NCBI GenBank assembly: GCA_963800285.1
Contig: CAWDAL010000015.1
Coordinates: 248,001-312,000 of the forward strand
Source: DASUPK01 sp963800285
GTDB lineage: Bacteria; Actinomycetota; Thermoleophilia; Solirubrobacterales; 70-9
DNA length: 64,000 nucleotides
Direction: 5' to 3'
Positions 31,502 through 41,259 of this stretch are shown piece by piece. The notes beneath the pieces are model-generated. The model was not told where the DNA came from and made no database searches. It was given only the letters and a program-made list of their open reading frames with translations. The translations under genes and the position numbers were made by a program. The stretch's first letter is position 1. Each line of letters opens with the position of its first letter.

Positions 31502-31508
31502 GGGCGGG

Positions 31509-31514
31509 ATCTTA
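31509..31514 (-). promoter_or_regulatory. -10 box TAAGAT of the bcp unit
   Basis: TAAGAT on the minus strand ends 7 nt before the ATG at 31501. It overlaps the stop codon of the upstream gene. Confidence 0.5.
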
Positions 31515-31976
31515 TTGACCCAGGTTCTCCAGCTCTCTGAGCTGGCGGTCGATCTCCTTCTCGACGTCGAGCGGCTTCTTGCCCTGGCGCTCGCGGCGCT
31601 CGTTCCGTGCCACGACCAGCTGGCGGATCTCCTCGCGCAGCTCCTTGTCGCCGGCGAGACCGGGCCCTCCGGAATCGGCCGCGAGCAGCTTCTCCACCTC
31701 GGCGTCGACATCGAGCGCCTTGCGGCCCTTCGCGACACCGCGGTCCGAGCGCGCCTGGATCATCTGGCGGATCTCCTCCTCCCGGACCTCGGCCGAGACG
31801 ACGTGGACGGGGGCCCCGGAGCTCTGCGGGAAGTCCTGCTCCAGGGCGAGAGGCCCCTTGCCGATCTCCCTGAGCGCCCCTCCCGCGCCGCGAGCGAAGA
31901 CGATTGCGCCGAGCGGAAGTGCGACCAGCACGACGAGGATCAGGACGATGCCGACCTGGAACGTGGCAATGGGCAT
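31512..31976 (-). CDS. Membrane-anchored protein with two tandem helical repeats
   Basis: A 154-residue protein. One N-terminal helix (about 8-28) anchors it, followed by a short linker. Two similar helical units come next: the first (about 64-98) contains REEEIRQMIQARSDR and ALDVDAEVEKLL, and the second (about 112-150) contains LREEIRQLVVARNER and PLDVEKEIDRQLREL. They share R-EEIRQ, AR-x2-R and LDV spaced alike, so the gene holds an internal duplication. No known family is recognised. Confidence 0.6.
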   Translation of the reverse strand: MPIATFQVGIVLILVVLVALPLGAIVFARGAGGALREIGKGPLALEQDFPQSSGAPVHVVSAEVREEEIRQMIQARSDRGVAKGRKALDVDAEVEKLLAADSGGPGLAGDKELREEIRQLVVARNERRERQGKKPLDVEKEIDRQLRELENLGQ

Positions 31977-31982
31977 GCCCGG

Positions 31983-31988
31983 AGCTTA
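31983..31988 (-). promoter_or_regulatory. -10 box TAAGCT
   Basis: TAAGCT on the minus strand ends 6 nt before the ATG at 31976. Confidence 0.45.
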
Positions 31989-32006
31989 GATACGGGTCGG
32001 CTTCGC

Positions 32007-32047
32007 CATCAAACGGGTTGCTCCTCGGCTTCGCCTGCGGAGCACCC
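32007..32047 (-). terminator. Intrinsic-terminator-like hairpin after the MacB-like permease gene
   Basis: On the minus strand GGGTGCTCC pairs with GGAGCAACCC (one bulged A) and is followed by GTTTGATGG. The stop codon and following bases, TAGGTGCGAGGGTGC, are nearly identical to those after the GST-like pseudogene (TAGATGCGAGGGTGC). It seems to be a conserved terminator type of this genome. Confidence 0.6.
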
Positions 32048-32053
32048 TCGCAC

Positions 32054-34612
32054 CTACTCGTAGTGCACGGCCTGCATCACGTCGATGCGGGAGCCCCGCC
32101 TGGCGGGCAGGACCGCCCCGATGATCCCGACGACGACGGCCAGCACGAAGAAGACGACGAGCTGGCCCACGGGGACGCGGAAGACGAGCCCGAGCTCGCT
32201 CAGCGATGCCGTCAGCAGCGCTCCGAAGACGAGCCCGACCACGATCCCGAGCACCCCGCCGATCGCCGCAGTGATCGCGCTCTCATAGCGAACCATCCGC
32301 CGAACCTGGCGCCGGGTGGCGCCGATTGCGCGGAGCAGGCCGAACTCCCGCGTTCGCTCGTGAATGGAGAGGAAGAGGCTGTTGGCGATTCCGAACAGCG
32401 AGATGACCACGCTCATCGCCAGCAGAGCGTAGAGCAGGTAGACGATCTGGTCGGTCTGCTTGGTGACCTGATCCTTGAGGCCCTGCTGCGAGGTGACCTT
32501 GGCGACCGGGAATCGCTGGAGGCCGGCCTCGATCCTGCCCTGAACGGCGTCCGCATTCGCGCCGGGCAGGGTGGAGACCAGGATCAGGAACGGGTCCTTG
32601 GCGGTCGAGACGGACTCCAGCGTCCTCCGGTCCACCATCAGGCCCTGGAGCAGCGTCGGGTCCCGGTACTCGCCGATCACCTTCAGCGTCAGCTTGCCCC
32701 CGGACGGAGTCTGCGCGTTGAACGTGTCGCCGACGTCCAGGTGGTGGGCCTTGGCGAACTGCTCCTCGACCACAGCGTTGTTCCCGCGGAGCTGCGACAG
32801 GGTGGAGTCGGAGCCGTGGATCCAGTCGAACTTGTACCCGGCCGCGATCCGGTCCGGCTCCACGCCGCCCAGATCGTCGTAGAGGAGATTCGAGTGCATC
32901 CCATTCACCTCGATCTGGTCGTAGAGGACGCCGCTCGTGGTCGCGACGCCGGGGGCGTGGGCGGCGATCTCCTGGACCCGCCTCGGCACCGGCTGGAAGC
33001 CGCTGTTGGAGCGGATCACTATCTGTGCCTGGATCAGGCGGTCGATCGAGCCGTCGATGGAGGATTTCAGGCCGGCCGCGAACACCGCCACGAAGACCAC
33101 CAGTCCGAGGCCGACCATCAGGGCCGCCGAGGTGAGAGCCGTGCGGCCCGGATTGCGCTGAGCGTTCTCGCGGGCGAGCTGCCCGACGACGCTGAACGAC
33201 CGCTCGAGCGGCAGGCCGATGGCGGCGGCGATCGGCCGGACGATGTAGCGGGCGACGAGCGCGAGCCCGATGAAGAGGAGCACCGCGCCGCCCGCCATGC
33301 TCAGCAGCTTGCTGGTCGCCGGGCCGGAGCCGAAGAGCCCGAAGACCAGCAGCAGGAGCCCTCCGAGCGTCACTACCGCGGAGAGGTAGGGGGCGAGCCG
33401 GGAGAGGCGCGAGGGCTCGATCCGCGCCCCCTCCTCGAGCGCCAGCGCGGGGGGGATCCGGGTCGCGCGCATCGCCGGGCCGATCGCGGCCAGCATGGTG
33501 ATCCCGACGCCGACCGCGAGGGCGACGATCACGGTGCGGGTGGTTAGGTGCAGGTCGGAGGTCGGTATGCCCGTCCCCGCAGCCTGGAACAGCGCCCCGA
33601 TCAGGCGCGCGAACCCGAGTCCGCCGAGCAGGCCCAGCAGGGAGGCGGTCACCCCGATCGCGAGGGCCTCGGCGGCGACCGAGCGCAGCACCTGTCCGCG
33701 GGTCGCCCCGAGGGTTCGGAGTGAAGCGAACTCCCGGGTTCGCTCCGCGACGGAGATCGAGAAGGTGTTGAAGATGATGAAGGCGCCCACCAGGAGCGCA
33801 GCGCCCGCGAATGCGAGCAGCGCCGGGCCGAGGAAGGAGTTGATCGAGTTGGAGACGTCCTTGGCGGTCTCGTCCGCGTTCTGCTGGCCCGTCTGCACCT
33901 TGACGTCGGCCGGCACGACCCTCTTGAGCGCCTCGACCAGGACCTCCGGGGAGACCCCGGGCTTGGCGGCCACGGAGATCTGGTTCACCTGGCCCTCCTG
34001 CTCGTACCAGCGCTGCAGGTTGGCCAGCGTCGTCATCGTGAAGCCGTAGCCGCCCGCCGAGCCCGAGCCGCCGAAGTCGACCAATCCCACGACGGTTGTC
34101 TGCACCGTGCCGCGGGAGGTCTCGAGGCCGATCCGGTCGCCCACGTCGATGCCATTCCTGTCGGCCAGGTCCTTGCTCACCGCGATCTCGCCCGGTCCGG
34201 CGGGCTCGCGGCCGTCGACGGCGCTGGTTGGATCGAAGGGTTGGGGAGCGGTGCTGAAGACGAGATTGGGACCGCCGAACTGGCTGATCTCCTCACCGTT
34301 CTTGACCAGCGCGCCGAATCCCTGTCCGGCTCCCGCCGCGGAGCTCACCTCCGGCAGGCCGCGCACGCGCTCGAGCAGGGACTCCGGGATCGTCTGCTCC
34401 TGAGAGAAGCCGCTGTTGAACTGCGTTTTCGGGCTGAGGACGGCGTCGGTGCCCTGGTTGGCGGTCTCGTTGATCTTCGCGAAGGCGCCTCGGATGCCGT
34501 CGGTCAGGACGTAAGTGCCGGAGATCATCGCAACCCCCAGGAGGACGGCGACCGCAGTCAGGATCGAGCGGAGCTTCCGCTCCGCCATCCCACGCAGCGC
34601 CAGCTTCGTCAC
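32054..34612 (-). CDS. MacB/FtsX-type ABC transporter permease (852 aa, duplicated)
   Basis: A large permease with two FtsX-like helix sets and two extracytoplasmic MacB-like loops. The N-terminal helix (GMAERKLRSILTAVAVLLGVAMISGTYVL) is followed by a loop domain, then helices near 255-480. The pattern repeats: RTALTSAALMVGLGLVVFVAVF starts the second half, and the last helices carry RTREFGLLRAIGATRRQVRRMV. The matching REFASLRTLGATRGQVL in the first half shows the duplication. Such transporters extract lipoproteins, lipids or peptides from the membrane. The GTG overlaps the stop of the ATPase gene. Confidence 0.85.
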   Translation of the reverse strand: MTKLALRGMAERKLRSILTAVAVLLGVAMISGTYVLTDGIRGAFAKINETANQGTDAVLSPKTQFNSGFSQEQTIPESLLERVRGLPEVSSAAGAGQGFGALVKNGEEISQFGGPNLVFSTAPQPFDPTSAVDGREPAGPGEIAVSKDLADRNGIDVGDRIGLETSRGTVQTTVVGLVDFGGSGSAGGYGFTMTTLANLQRWYEQEGQVNQISVAAKPGVSPEVLVEALKRVVPADVKVQTGQQNADETAKDVSNSINSFLGPALLAFAGAALLVGAFIIFNTFSISVAERTREFASLRTLGATRGQVLRSVAAEALAIGVTASLLGLLGGLGFARLIGALFQAAGTGIPTSDLHLTTRTVIVALAVGVGITMLAAIGPAMRATRIPPALALEEGARIEPSRLSRLAPYLSAVVTLGGLLLLVFGLFGSGPATSKLLSMAGGAVLLFIGLALVARYIVRPIAAAIGLPLERSFSVVGQLARENAQRNPGRTALTSAALMVGLGLVVFVAVFAAGLKSSIDGSIDRLIQAQIVIRSNSGFQPVPRRVQEIAAHAPGVATTSGVLYDQIEVNGMHSNLLYDDLGGVEPDRIAAGYKFDWIHGSDSTLSQLRGNNAVVEEQFAKAHHLDVGDTFNAQTPSGGKLTLKVIGEYRDPTLLQGLMVDRRTLESVSTAKDPFLILVSTLPGANADAVQGRIEAGLQRFPVAKVTSQQGLKDQVTKQTDQIVYLLYALLAMSVVISLFGIANSLFLSIHERTREFGLLRAIGATRRQVRRMVRYESAITAAIGGVLGIVVGLVFGALLTASLSELGLVFRVPVGQLVVFFVLAVVVGIIGAVLPARRGSRIDVMQAVHYE

Positions 34613-35379
34613 GCCAGCGTCCTGAGATGGTCGAGGATGTCGTCGATGCTCGGCTTGCGGTGCCGGTCGACGATCTCGCCGTCGCCGAGGAAGAGCACCT
34701 CGTCGGCGGTCGCCGCCGCTGAGGCGTCGTGGGTCACCATCACGGTTGTCTGGCCGTAGTCATCGACGGCCTTGCGCAGCAGGGTCAGGACCTCGTTCCC
34801 CGCCTTGGTGTCGAGGTTGCCGGTCGGCTCGTCCGCGAAGACCACCTCGGGGCGGGAGAGGAGCGCTCGTGCCACGGCCACACGCTGCTGCTCGCCGCCG
34901 GACAGCTCCGAGGGCCGGTGGGTCCGGCGTTCCTCCATGCCGGTTGCATGGAGAAGCACCCCGAGCCACGCCGAATCCGGCTTGCCGCCACCGATTCTGA
35001 CCGGCAGCGTGATGTTCTCCTCCGCGGTCAGAACCGGCAGGAGGTTGTAGGTCTGGAAGACGAAGCCGATCCGCTCGCGCCGCAGGACGGTCAGGTCGTG
35101 ATCCGAGAGCTGGTCGAGTCGCTGCCCCGAAAGCTCGACCCATCCGTCGCTGGGACGGTCGAGGCCGGCGAGGATGTGCATCAGCGTGGACTTGCCGGAG
35201 CCGGAGGGCCCCATGATCGCCGTGAAGCTCCCGCGCGCGAACTCGACGCTCACGCCGCGCAGGGCCTCCACCGCCGTCGGCCCCTCGCCGAAGCGGCGCA
35301 CGATCTCGTGGCCGGCCACCACCGTGGCCTGCGCCTCCGCCCTGCCCTCCGTCCGCGCAGCTTCCATCGTCTGAGTCAT
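34609..35379 (-). CDS. ABC transporter ATP-binding protein (MacB/LolD type)
   Basis: A 256-residue ATPase. Walker A GPSGSGKS, Q-loop FVFQTYNLLPVLTAEEN, signature LSGGEQQRVAVARAL and Walker B VVFADEPTGNLD are those of the MacB/LolD subfamily, which works with FtsX-like permeases. The stop overlaps the permease start (GTGA). The ATG at 35379 lies 9 nt after a TAGCCT box (minus strand, 35389-35394). Its 17-residue N-tail is polar. Confidence 0.88.
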   Translation of the reverse strand: MTQTMEAARTEGRAEAQATVVAGHEIVRRFGEGPTAVEALRGVSVEFARGSFTAIMGPSGSGKSTLMHILAGLDRPSDGWVELSGQRLDQLSDHDLTVLRRERIGFVFQTYNLLPVLTAEENITLPVRIGGGKPDSAWLGVLLHATGMEERRTHRPSELSGGEQQRVAVARALLSRPEVVFADEPTGNLDTKAGNEVLTLLRKAVDDYGQTTVMVTHDASAAATADEVLFLGDGEIVDRHRKPSIDDILDHLRTLA

Positions 35380-35440
35380 AGCGGTTCGAGGCTACGAGCC
35401 GACCGGTGACCTGGCGCCGGTGGTGCACACCGATCCGCGC

Positions 35441-36790
35441 CTACCGGGCGCTCGCGCCCGCGACGCCGCCAGGACGGCCCCGCGCCACCCAGACCCGCCA
35501 CAGGTAGAGAGCGACCAGGCCGGATGCCGCCAGGGCGATCGCGCCGTCGAGACGTGTGGCGTTGATCGCCAGCACCGCCGCGACCAGGACGGCCCCGATC
35601 AGGTTGAGCGCCAGTGCGCCTCGGCGGCCGCCGCGATACGAGAGCCGCGCGCAGCCGATCGTCGCCGCCAGGAAGCTCGCGAAGACAGCGACCGCGTAAA
35701 AGGCGACGAGATTCTGCTCGCGGCCTCCTGCGGCGACCAGGATCGCAGCTGCGACGAGTACGACGGCGATTCCCCACTCGGGGATCAGAAATCGGTTGAC
35801 GCGTGCAAAGCGCTGCGGCACGAGGCCCTCGCCATGCCGGCCGAGCATCGCCAGGGCCTTGAGGACTCCGGAGCCCGCCAGGTAGGAGGAGGCGGCGGCG
35901 GAGAGCAGCAGCAGTGCGCTTGCTCCCTGAAAGGCGCCGAAGAGAAAGCCCCCACCTGTGGAATCCCGGGCGATCTCGGCGAGCAGGGTGGAGTCGGAGG
36001 GTGGAAGCCCCGTACCGAGACCGACGGCGAGAGCAGCAAAGGCAATCGTCAGGAAGCCCACGATCCCGACCATCAGCCAGAGCGTCAGGCGCCCGAAACT
36101 GCGGCGCGAACGGTCGTCCAGCTGAGGGAGCTGCGCGATTGCGTTCGAAGGTGCCTCGACTCCCGTCGCCAGCGCCATCCCCAGGGGGACCGCGAGCAGG
36201 ACCGGCCCGATGGCCGCCGAGAAGATGAGGGGTGTCCCTCCGCCGGTGTGATGGGCATCAGCGCTGGGGACGCTGTCGAGGGAGGCGACGCCGGCGACGA
36301 TCACGTAGAGGGACAGGCCGATGAAGCCGAGCGTCGCGATCGCAAATGCCACCCGGCCGCTTTGGCCGAGCAGAACGCCACCCGCCACGATCGCCACCAA
36401 TGCAAGGCCGAGCGGCGTCCGGAGCGGCTCGAGGTCGGGCAGATATGCGATCAGGGCGGACGCCCCCGCCGCGCAGCTGACGGCGACCGTGAGCGTGAAG
36501 TCGACCAGCAGGGCGCCGAGCGGGATGAACGCCCAGCCCTCGCCGAACGCATTCGCCACGCCCTCGGGCCCTCCGCCGCCAGTCGGGAACCGGCCGATGA
36601 GGTCGTGGTAGGTCGCGGAGATCACCGCGATGATCGCGATGATCGCGGCCATCGTGGGCACGATGCCGCTGAGGTCGCCGTCGAGCGACCGGAGGGCCGA
36701 CTCGATCGCGTAGGCGACCGAGGAGACCGGATCCGCCATCACGGTGAAGGCGAAGGCGATGAACAGGGATGTCCGTGCGTACTTGCCCAT
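35441..36790 (-). CDS. APC-family amino acid permease
   Basis: A 449-residue membrane protein with about 12 helices. The start FIAFAFTVMADPVSSVAYAIESAL and GGGPEGVANAFGEGWAFIPLGALLVDFTLTVAVS resemble the APC amino-acid/polyamine transporters and the related KUP-like group. MALATGVEAPSNAIAQLP carries the conserved segment after helix 5. The substrate cannot be read. Its start region faces the acyl-CoA dehydrogenase promoter, so the FadR-like operator at 36827-36844 is close to both. Confidence 0.75.
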   Translation of the reverse strand: MGKYARTSLFIAFAFTVMADPVSSVAYAIESALRSLDGDLSGIVPTMAAIIAIIAVISATYHDLIGRFPTGGGGPEGVANAFGEGWAFIPLGALLVDFTLTVAVSCAAGASALIAYLPDLEPLRTPLGLALVAIVAGGVLLGQSGRVAFAIATLGFIGLSLYVIVAGVASLDSVPSADAHHTGGGTPLIFSAAIGPVLLAVPLGMALATGVEAPSNAIAQLPQLDDRSRRSFGRLTLWLMVGIVGFLTIAFAALAVGLGTGLPPSDSTLLAEIARDSTGGGFLFGAFQGASALLLLSAAASSYLAGSGVLKALAMLGRHGEGLVPQRFARVNRFLIPEWGIAVVLVAAAILVAAGGREQNLVAFYAVAVFASFLAATIGCARLSYRGGRRGALALNLIGAVLVAAVLAINATRLDGAIALAASGLVALYLWRVWVARGRPGGVAGASAR

Positions 36791-36807
36791 GCGATGGGTC
36801 GATCCGT

Positions 36808-36844
36808 TACCCTTTCAGGAACTGGCTGACTGACCAGTCAATCA
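36808..36844 (+). promoter_or_regulatory. Promoter and FadR-type operator of the acyl-CoA dehydrogenase gene
   Basis: TACCCT (36808-36813) is a good -10. The operator TGACTGACCAGTCAATCA (36827-36844) lies just after the expected start. It is symmetric at 14 of 18 positions and resembles the TetR-type FadR site TGAATGA-N4-TCATTCA known from Bacillus. The same motif with three changes is found at 41736-41753 before the HAD-ECH gene. Between here and the GTG there is a bulged hairpin (36863-36880). Confidence 0.6.
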
Positions 36845-36907
36845 GTCGAGAAGGACTCCATCGGGCCGCGCTTCAGCGCGCCCTCGCATCCGAAGGAGCA
36901 GCTATCC

Positions 36908-38146
<1,239 letters not shown>

Positions 38147-38170
38147 CCCTTAACGCGGTACCACCTCCTC

Positions 38171-38199
38171 ACGAACGCCCCGGGCTCCGGGGCGTTCGT
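38171..38199 (+). terminator. Strong hairpin after the acyl-CoA dehydrogenase gene
   Basis: ACGAACGCCCCGG (38171-38183) and CCGGGGCGTTCGT (38187-38199) form a perfect 13-bp stem with a GCT loop. It is followed by CGTTCGGGT rather than a T-run. Confidence 0.7.
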
Positions 38200-38237
38200 C
38201 GTTCGGGTCGCTGGTCGTTTCCAGGCAGAATCAGCCG

Positions 38238-38840
38238 ATGCCGCAAGGGGAGCTGCTCAGCGACCAACTCGATGACTGGCTCCGGAGCGAGGAGCTGAAG
38301 ACGATCGGCAGCCTGATCGACCTCTTCGAGGAGAAGAGCTTCGCGGTCCTCTTCCTCGTGTTGCTCTCGGTTCCGGCGCTGCCGCTGCCCACGGGTGGCG
38401 TGACCCACGCCTTCGAGGTGATCGCGGCCCTGCTCGCGCTCGAGCTGATCGTCGGGCGACGTTGCGTCTGGCTCCCCGATCGCTGGAGGGTGCGTGAGAT
38501 CAGCCCGGAGATGCGGCGGCGCTTCTCAGAGTCCCTCCTTCCGCGGATCCGCTGGGTCGAACGCCATTCGCATGCACGGCTTGGCTTTCTGCTCGAGCAT
38601 CGCCTCGCCGGCGTCGCGTTCGGAGCGGTGACGCTGGGGCTCGTCGTCACCGCGTTCTTCGCGCCGCCGTTCACGGGACTGGACACGCTCCCCTCGCTCG
38701 GGGTGGTCCTGATCAGCCTCGGCGTCCTGCTCGAGGATCCCCTGCTTGGGATCGCGGGATTCGTGATCGGCGCCGCGGGAGTCTTCCTGGCCCTCTTCCT
38801 TGGCAAGGCGGCCGTCGACGTGGTTCGCGGCCTGTTTTAG
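38238..38840 (+). CDS. exoD: ExoD-family membrane protein
   Basis: A 200-residue membrane protein. FEEKSFAVLFLVLLSVPALPLPTGGVTHAFEV and ALELIVGRRCVWLPDRWR are family hallmarks of ExoD, linked to exopolysaccharide synthesis in rhizobia. Helices are near 30-50, 60-75, 120-145 and 150-190. Its TAG stop (38838-38840) is immediately followed by a reading frame of an MFS transporter that lacks its own start, which suggests that a deletion fused the two regions. Confidence 0.8.
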   Translation: MPQGELLSDQLDDWLRSEELKTIGSLIDLFEEKSFAVLFLVLLSVPALPLPTGGVTHAFEVIAALLALELIVGRRCVWLPDRWRVREISPEMRRRFSESLLPRIRWVERHSHARLGFLLEHRLAGVAFGAVTLGLVVTAFFAPPFTGLDTLPSLGVVLISLGVLLEDPLLGIAGFVIGAAGVFLALFLGKAAVDVVRGLF

Positions 38841-38923
38841 GCGTCATCGCCTACGCCCTGGCGACGGCGGCGTTCGTCGCTCTCGGCGGGCGTCTCGGGG
38901 ATATCTTCGGCCACCGCAGGATC

Positions 38924-40099
38924 GTGGTGATCGGGATCATCCTGTTCGCGGTCAGCTCGATGATGTGCGGCCTGGTCCCGGACACCGGCATCGCGGAGCC
39001 CTGGCTGATCGTCTTCCGCTCGATCCAAGGAGCGGCGGGAGGACTGCTGATTCCCTCCGCCACCGTGCTGGTGCTGGACGCGTTCCCGCCCGCGGAGCGC
39101 GGCAAGGGCCTCGCGGTCTTCTTCATCGTCGCCGGGTTGTTCACCGCCATCGGGCCGATCGCGGGCGCCTATCTGACGCAGTACTGGACCTGGCGCGCGA
39201 TCTTCTGGATCAACGTCCCGGTCGCGCTCCTGGCGCTCGGCGAGCTGTATTTCGCGAAGCTCAACGACGTCAAGCACCCGGCGCGCCTGGATCTGCGCGG
39301 GGCGGTGCTGATCGTCGCCGGGATGGGGTTATCGGTTCTCGGGATCCAGCAGTCGACGGTCTGGGGCTGGGGCAGCGTGGCAACCATCGGTTCGATCGTG
39401 GCCGGGGTACTGATCCTGGTGCTGTTCGTGGTGGTCGAGCGCAACACCGAGGACCCGCTGATCGACGTCCGTGCGCTCGCGGCCAATCGGCCGTTCGCGG
39501 TCGACAACATCCTGACCTTCCTCGTCTTCGGTCCCTGGCTGGCCGTGTTCTTCTTCGGCAGCGTGTATTTCCAGGTCGCCGTCCACCAGGATCCGACGGA
39601 GGCGGGCTTCTCGATCCTGACGATGTTCTATTCGTTCTTCGTCGCGGCCCGGATCGGAGGCGGCTGGATGGACAAGTTCGGCGCGAAGAAGCCCGTGGCG
39701 CTCGGCTTCGCCGCCGGCACCGTCGGCATGATCCTCTGGGCCTCGGAGCTCGACGGGCTGAGCCGCTCCGCCACTCTCGCGGGGATGCTGGTCACGGGCG
39801 CGGGCTTCGGTCTGGTCTTCTCGCCCTTGAATACCGACGCCCTGAACCGGCTGCCCGACTCGATGCGAGGCCAGGGATCGGGCGTCGTCCAGACCTTCCG
39901 GAACTTCGGCTCGGCCATCGGCATGGCCGTGATGGGCACGATCATCGCGAGCGCAACCGAACTGACCGGCTCCGCAGGCGCCGACGACTTCCTCAACGCG
40001 ATGAAGACCGCCTGGTACGTGGGCGCCGGGATGCTCGCGGCGGGCTGGATCATCTGCCAGCTGTTCATGTCCGGCGGGGCCCAGCAGGACATCGAGTAG
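38924..40099 (+). CDS. DHA2-type MFS transporter lacking its 5' end (probable pseudogene)
   Basis: The longest frame with a normal start codon is 391 residues from GTG 38924, but the same frame stays open upstream to the ExoD region. It reads VIAYALATAAFVALGGRLGDIFGHRR, split here as VIAYALATAAFVALG and GRLGDIFGHRR. This is helix 2 and motif A of a drug:proton antiporter. Helix 1 and any start codon are missing, and the frame meets the exoD stop at 38840. The rest (SIQGAAGGLLIPSATVLVL motif, about 12 helices to the end) is intact. A translated protein from 38924 would lack motif A and is unlikely to work. Confidence 0.7.
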   Translation: MVIGIILFAVSSMMCGLVPDTGIAEPWLIVFRSIQGAAGGLLIPSATVLVLDAFPPAERGKGLAVFFIVAGLFTAIGPIAGAYLTQYWTWRAIFWINVPVALLALGELYFAKLNDVKHPARLDLRGAVLIVAGMGLSVLGIQQSTVWGWGSVATIGSIVAGVLILVLFVVVERNTEDPLIDVRALAANRPFAVDNILTFLVFGPWLAVFFFGSVYFQVAVHQDPTEAGFSILTMFYSFFVAARIGGGWMDKFGAKKPVALGFAAGTVGMILWASELDGLSRSATLAGMLVTGAGFGLVFSPLNTDALNRLPDSMRGQGSGVVQTFRNFGSAIGMAVMGTIIASATELTGSAGADDFLNAMKTAWYVGAGMLAAGWIICQLFMSGGAQQDIE

Positions 40100-40106
40100 C
40101 CCGGGG

Positions 40107-40664
40107 CTAGCCGGGGCAGGCGCCGAGCGCCGAGGAGTTCAGCATCACCCGGCCGAGGGCGACCCAGGCGGCGCCGTAGTACGTCGGCTGGGAGGAGTCC
40201 GCGTCCTGCGCCCGCTCCAGGAGCTGCTCGGCGGTCTTGTCGTTGCCCGCCGCCTTGGCCGCGGCGGCGGCCGCGACGTAGCTCGCGGCATGGGTCTGCC
40301 CGCCGACCGGCTTGCCGTCGAGGGAGTAGGTGGTCGCCCCCGGATCTCGCCGGTACAGCGGCCAGAGCCGTGCGGCGATCCGGCGATCGGACGGGACGCA
40401 GCTCTCCGCCGATCGCACGGCGACCCGCACCGCATCGAGGCCGGAGGTCGGGTCGGGTGACCCTGACGCCGTGCTTGCCGCGCCGGCCGGGGCCGGGATC
40501 GGAGCCGCCTGAGCGGAGGGCTGACCATTCGACGGGACGAGGGCGTCGACCCGCGCCCAGTCCGGCGGCAGTTGGCCTCGGTGCTGCCCGGGGCTCTGCC
40601 CACCACCGGGATTGGCGTCGTGCGGGTCAGACCGAGAGTGACGGTGATCACAGTCGCGGAGATT
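40107..40664 (-). pseudogene. Relic of a family 8 glycoside hydrolase (C-terminal part)
   Basis: Open frame of 186 codons on the minus strand with no proper start; the only start-like codon, GTG at 40430, lies deep inside. It reads GQLPPDWARVDALVPSNG, a low-complexity Ala/Pro linker, then LDAVRVAVRSAESCVPSD, LWPLYRRDP, YSLDGKPVGGQTHAASYVAAAA and QPTYYGAAWVALGRVML. This matches the last helices of bacterial GH8 (endoglucanase/BcsZ-like) enzymes as I recall them. The catalytic N-terminal part is gone. It is convergent with the truncated MFS gene, 7 nt away. Confidence 0.55.
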
Positions 40665-40734
40665 TCACCGTTCCTTCCCCGGCGAAGGTCGCTCCGAGCG
40701 GTCGAGGAGCCGTGGTTACGAGTAAGTAGGTCCG

Positions 40735-40740
40735 TAGACT
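40735..40740 (+). promoter_or_regulatory. -10 box TAGACT of the padR-like gene
   Basis: TAGACT ends 9 nt before the ATG at 40750. No Shine-Dalgarno is present. Confidence 0.45.
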
Positions 40741-40749
40741 CGGCCGAGG

Positions 40750-41259
40750 ATGGCCGACGATCCGGCGAAACCGATCTCCGAGGCGGTCGCCCAGGCGGCG
40801 CTGGCCGGCGCGGAGGGAGTGGAGGAGCGGGAGGCCCGTGGGCGTGGCCGCCCCTCCGACGCCTTCGGTGGGGACATTCGGCGCCGCGACGTCTTCCCGC
40901 TGCTCGTCCTCCACCTGGTCGCGCGAGAGCCGACCTACGGCAACCGGCTGATCGAGTCGATCGAGGCGATCACCGACGGGACGATCTCGGTGAACCCGAA
41001 CACCATGTACCCGTTGTTGCGGGAGATGGAGGGTCAAGGTCTGGTTGAGGGTCGCTGGGAGCTGCCCGATCGCCGTACGCGCCGCTACTACTCGATCACG
41101 CCCGCCGGGAGGCGTGAGTACAAGCGACTTCGAGTTGAGGTTGAGCCTTTCCTGGACACGGTGATCCAGTCGGTCTCCCTGATCAAGGCTGAGATCTACG
41201 GGAATGAGTCAGGGGTCAGGCTTGACCCTGACCCTGACCGTCATAGCTCACGCTCGTAG
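40750..41259 (+). CDS. PadR-family transcriptional regulator
   Basis: A 169-residue regulator. About 45 acidic and low-complexity residues come before the winged helix: RRRDVFPLLVLHLVAREPTYGNRLIESI, SVNPNTMYPLLREMEGQGLVEGRWE and RRYYSITPAGRREYKRL, which is the PadR pattern. A C-terminal dimerisation helix (VEPFLDTVIQSVSLIKAEIYG) follows. The last 18 residues (ESGVRLDPDPDRHSSRS) are encoded by a GGGGTCAG repeat, so the original end was probably earlier. Target genes are unknown. Confidence 0.8.
   Translation: MADDPAKPISEAVAQAALAGAEGVEEREARGRGRPSDAFGGDIRRRDVFPLLVLHLVAREPTYGNRLIESIEAITDGTISVNPNTMYPLLREMEGQGLVEGRWELPDRRTRRYYSITPAGRREYKRLRVEVEPFLDTVIQSVSLIKAEIYGNESGVRLDPDPDRHSSRS
41212..41239. 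repeat. GGGGTCAGG repeat in the padR 3' end
   Basis: GGGTCAGG (41213-41220) pairs with CCTGACCC (41227-41234), and CCCTGACC recurs at 41232-41239. It lies in the last codons of the padR-like gene and at the end of the convergent acetyltransferase gene. Confidence 0.45.

Noticed and set aside
36863..36889. Third copy of the post-stop terminator motif, in reverse, in the acyl-CoA dehydrogenase leader
   Set aside because: GATGCGAGGGCGCGC resembles the motif and forms a bulged stem, but it does not follow a stop codon in that direction and similarity is short. Too weak to list.
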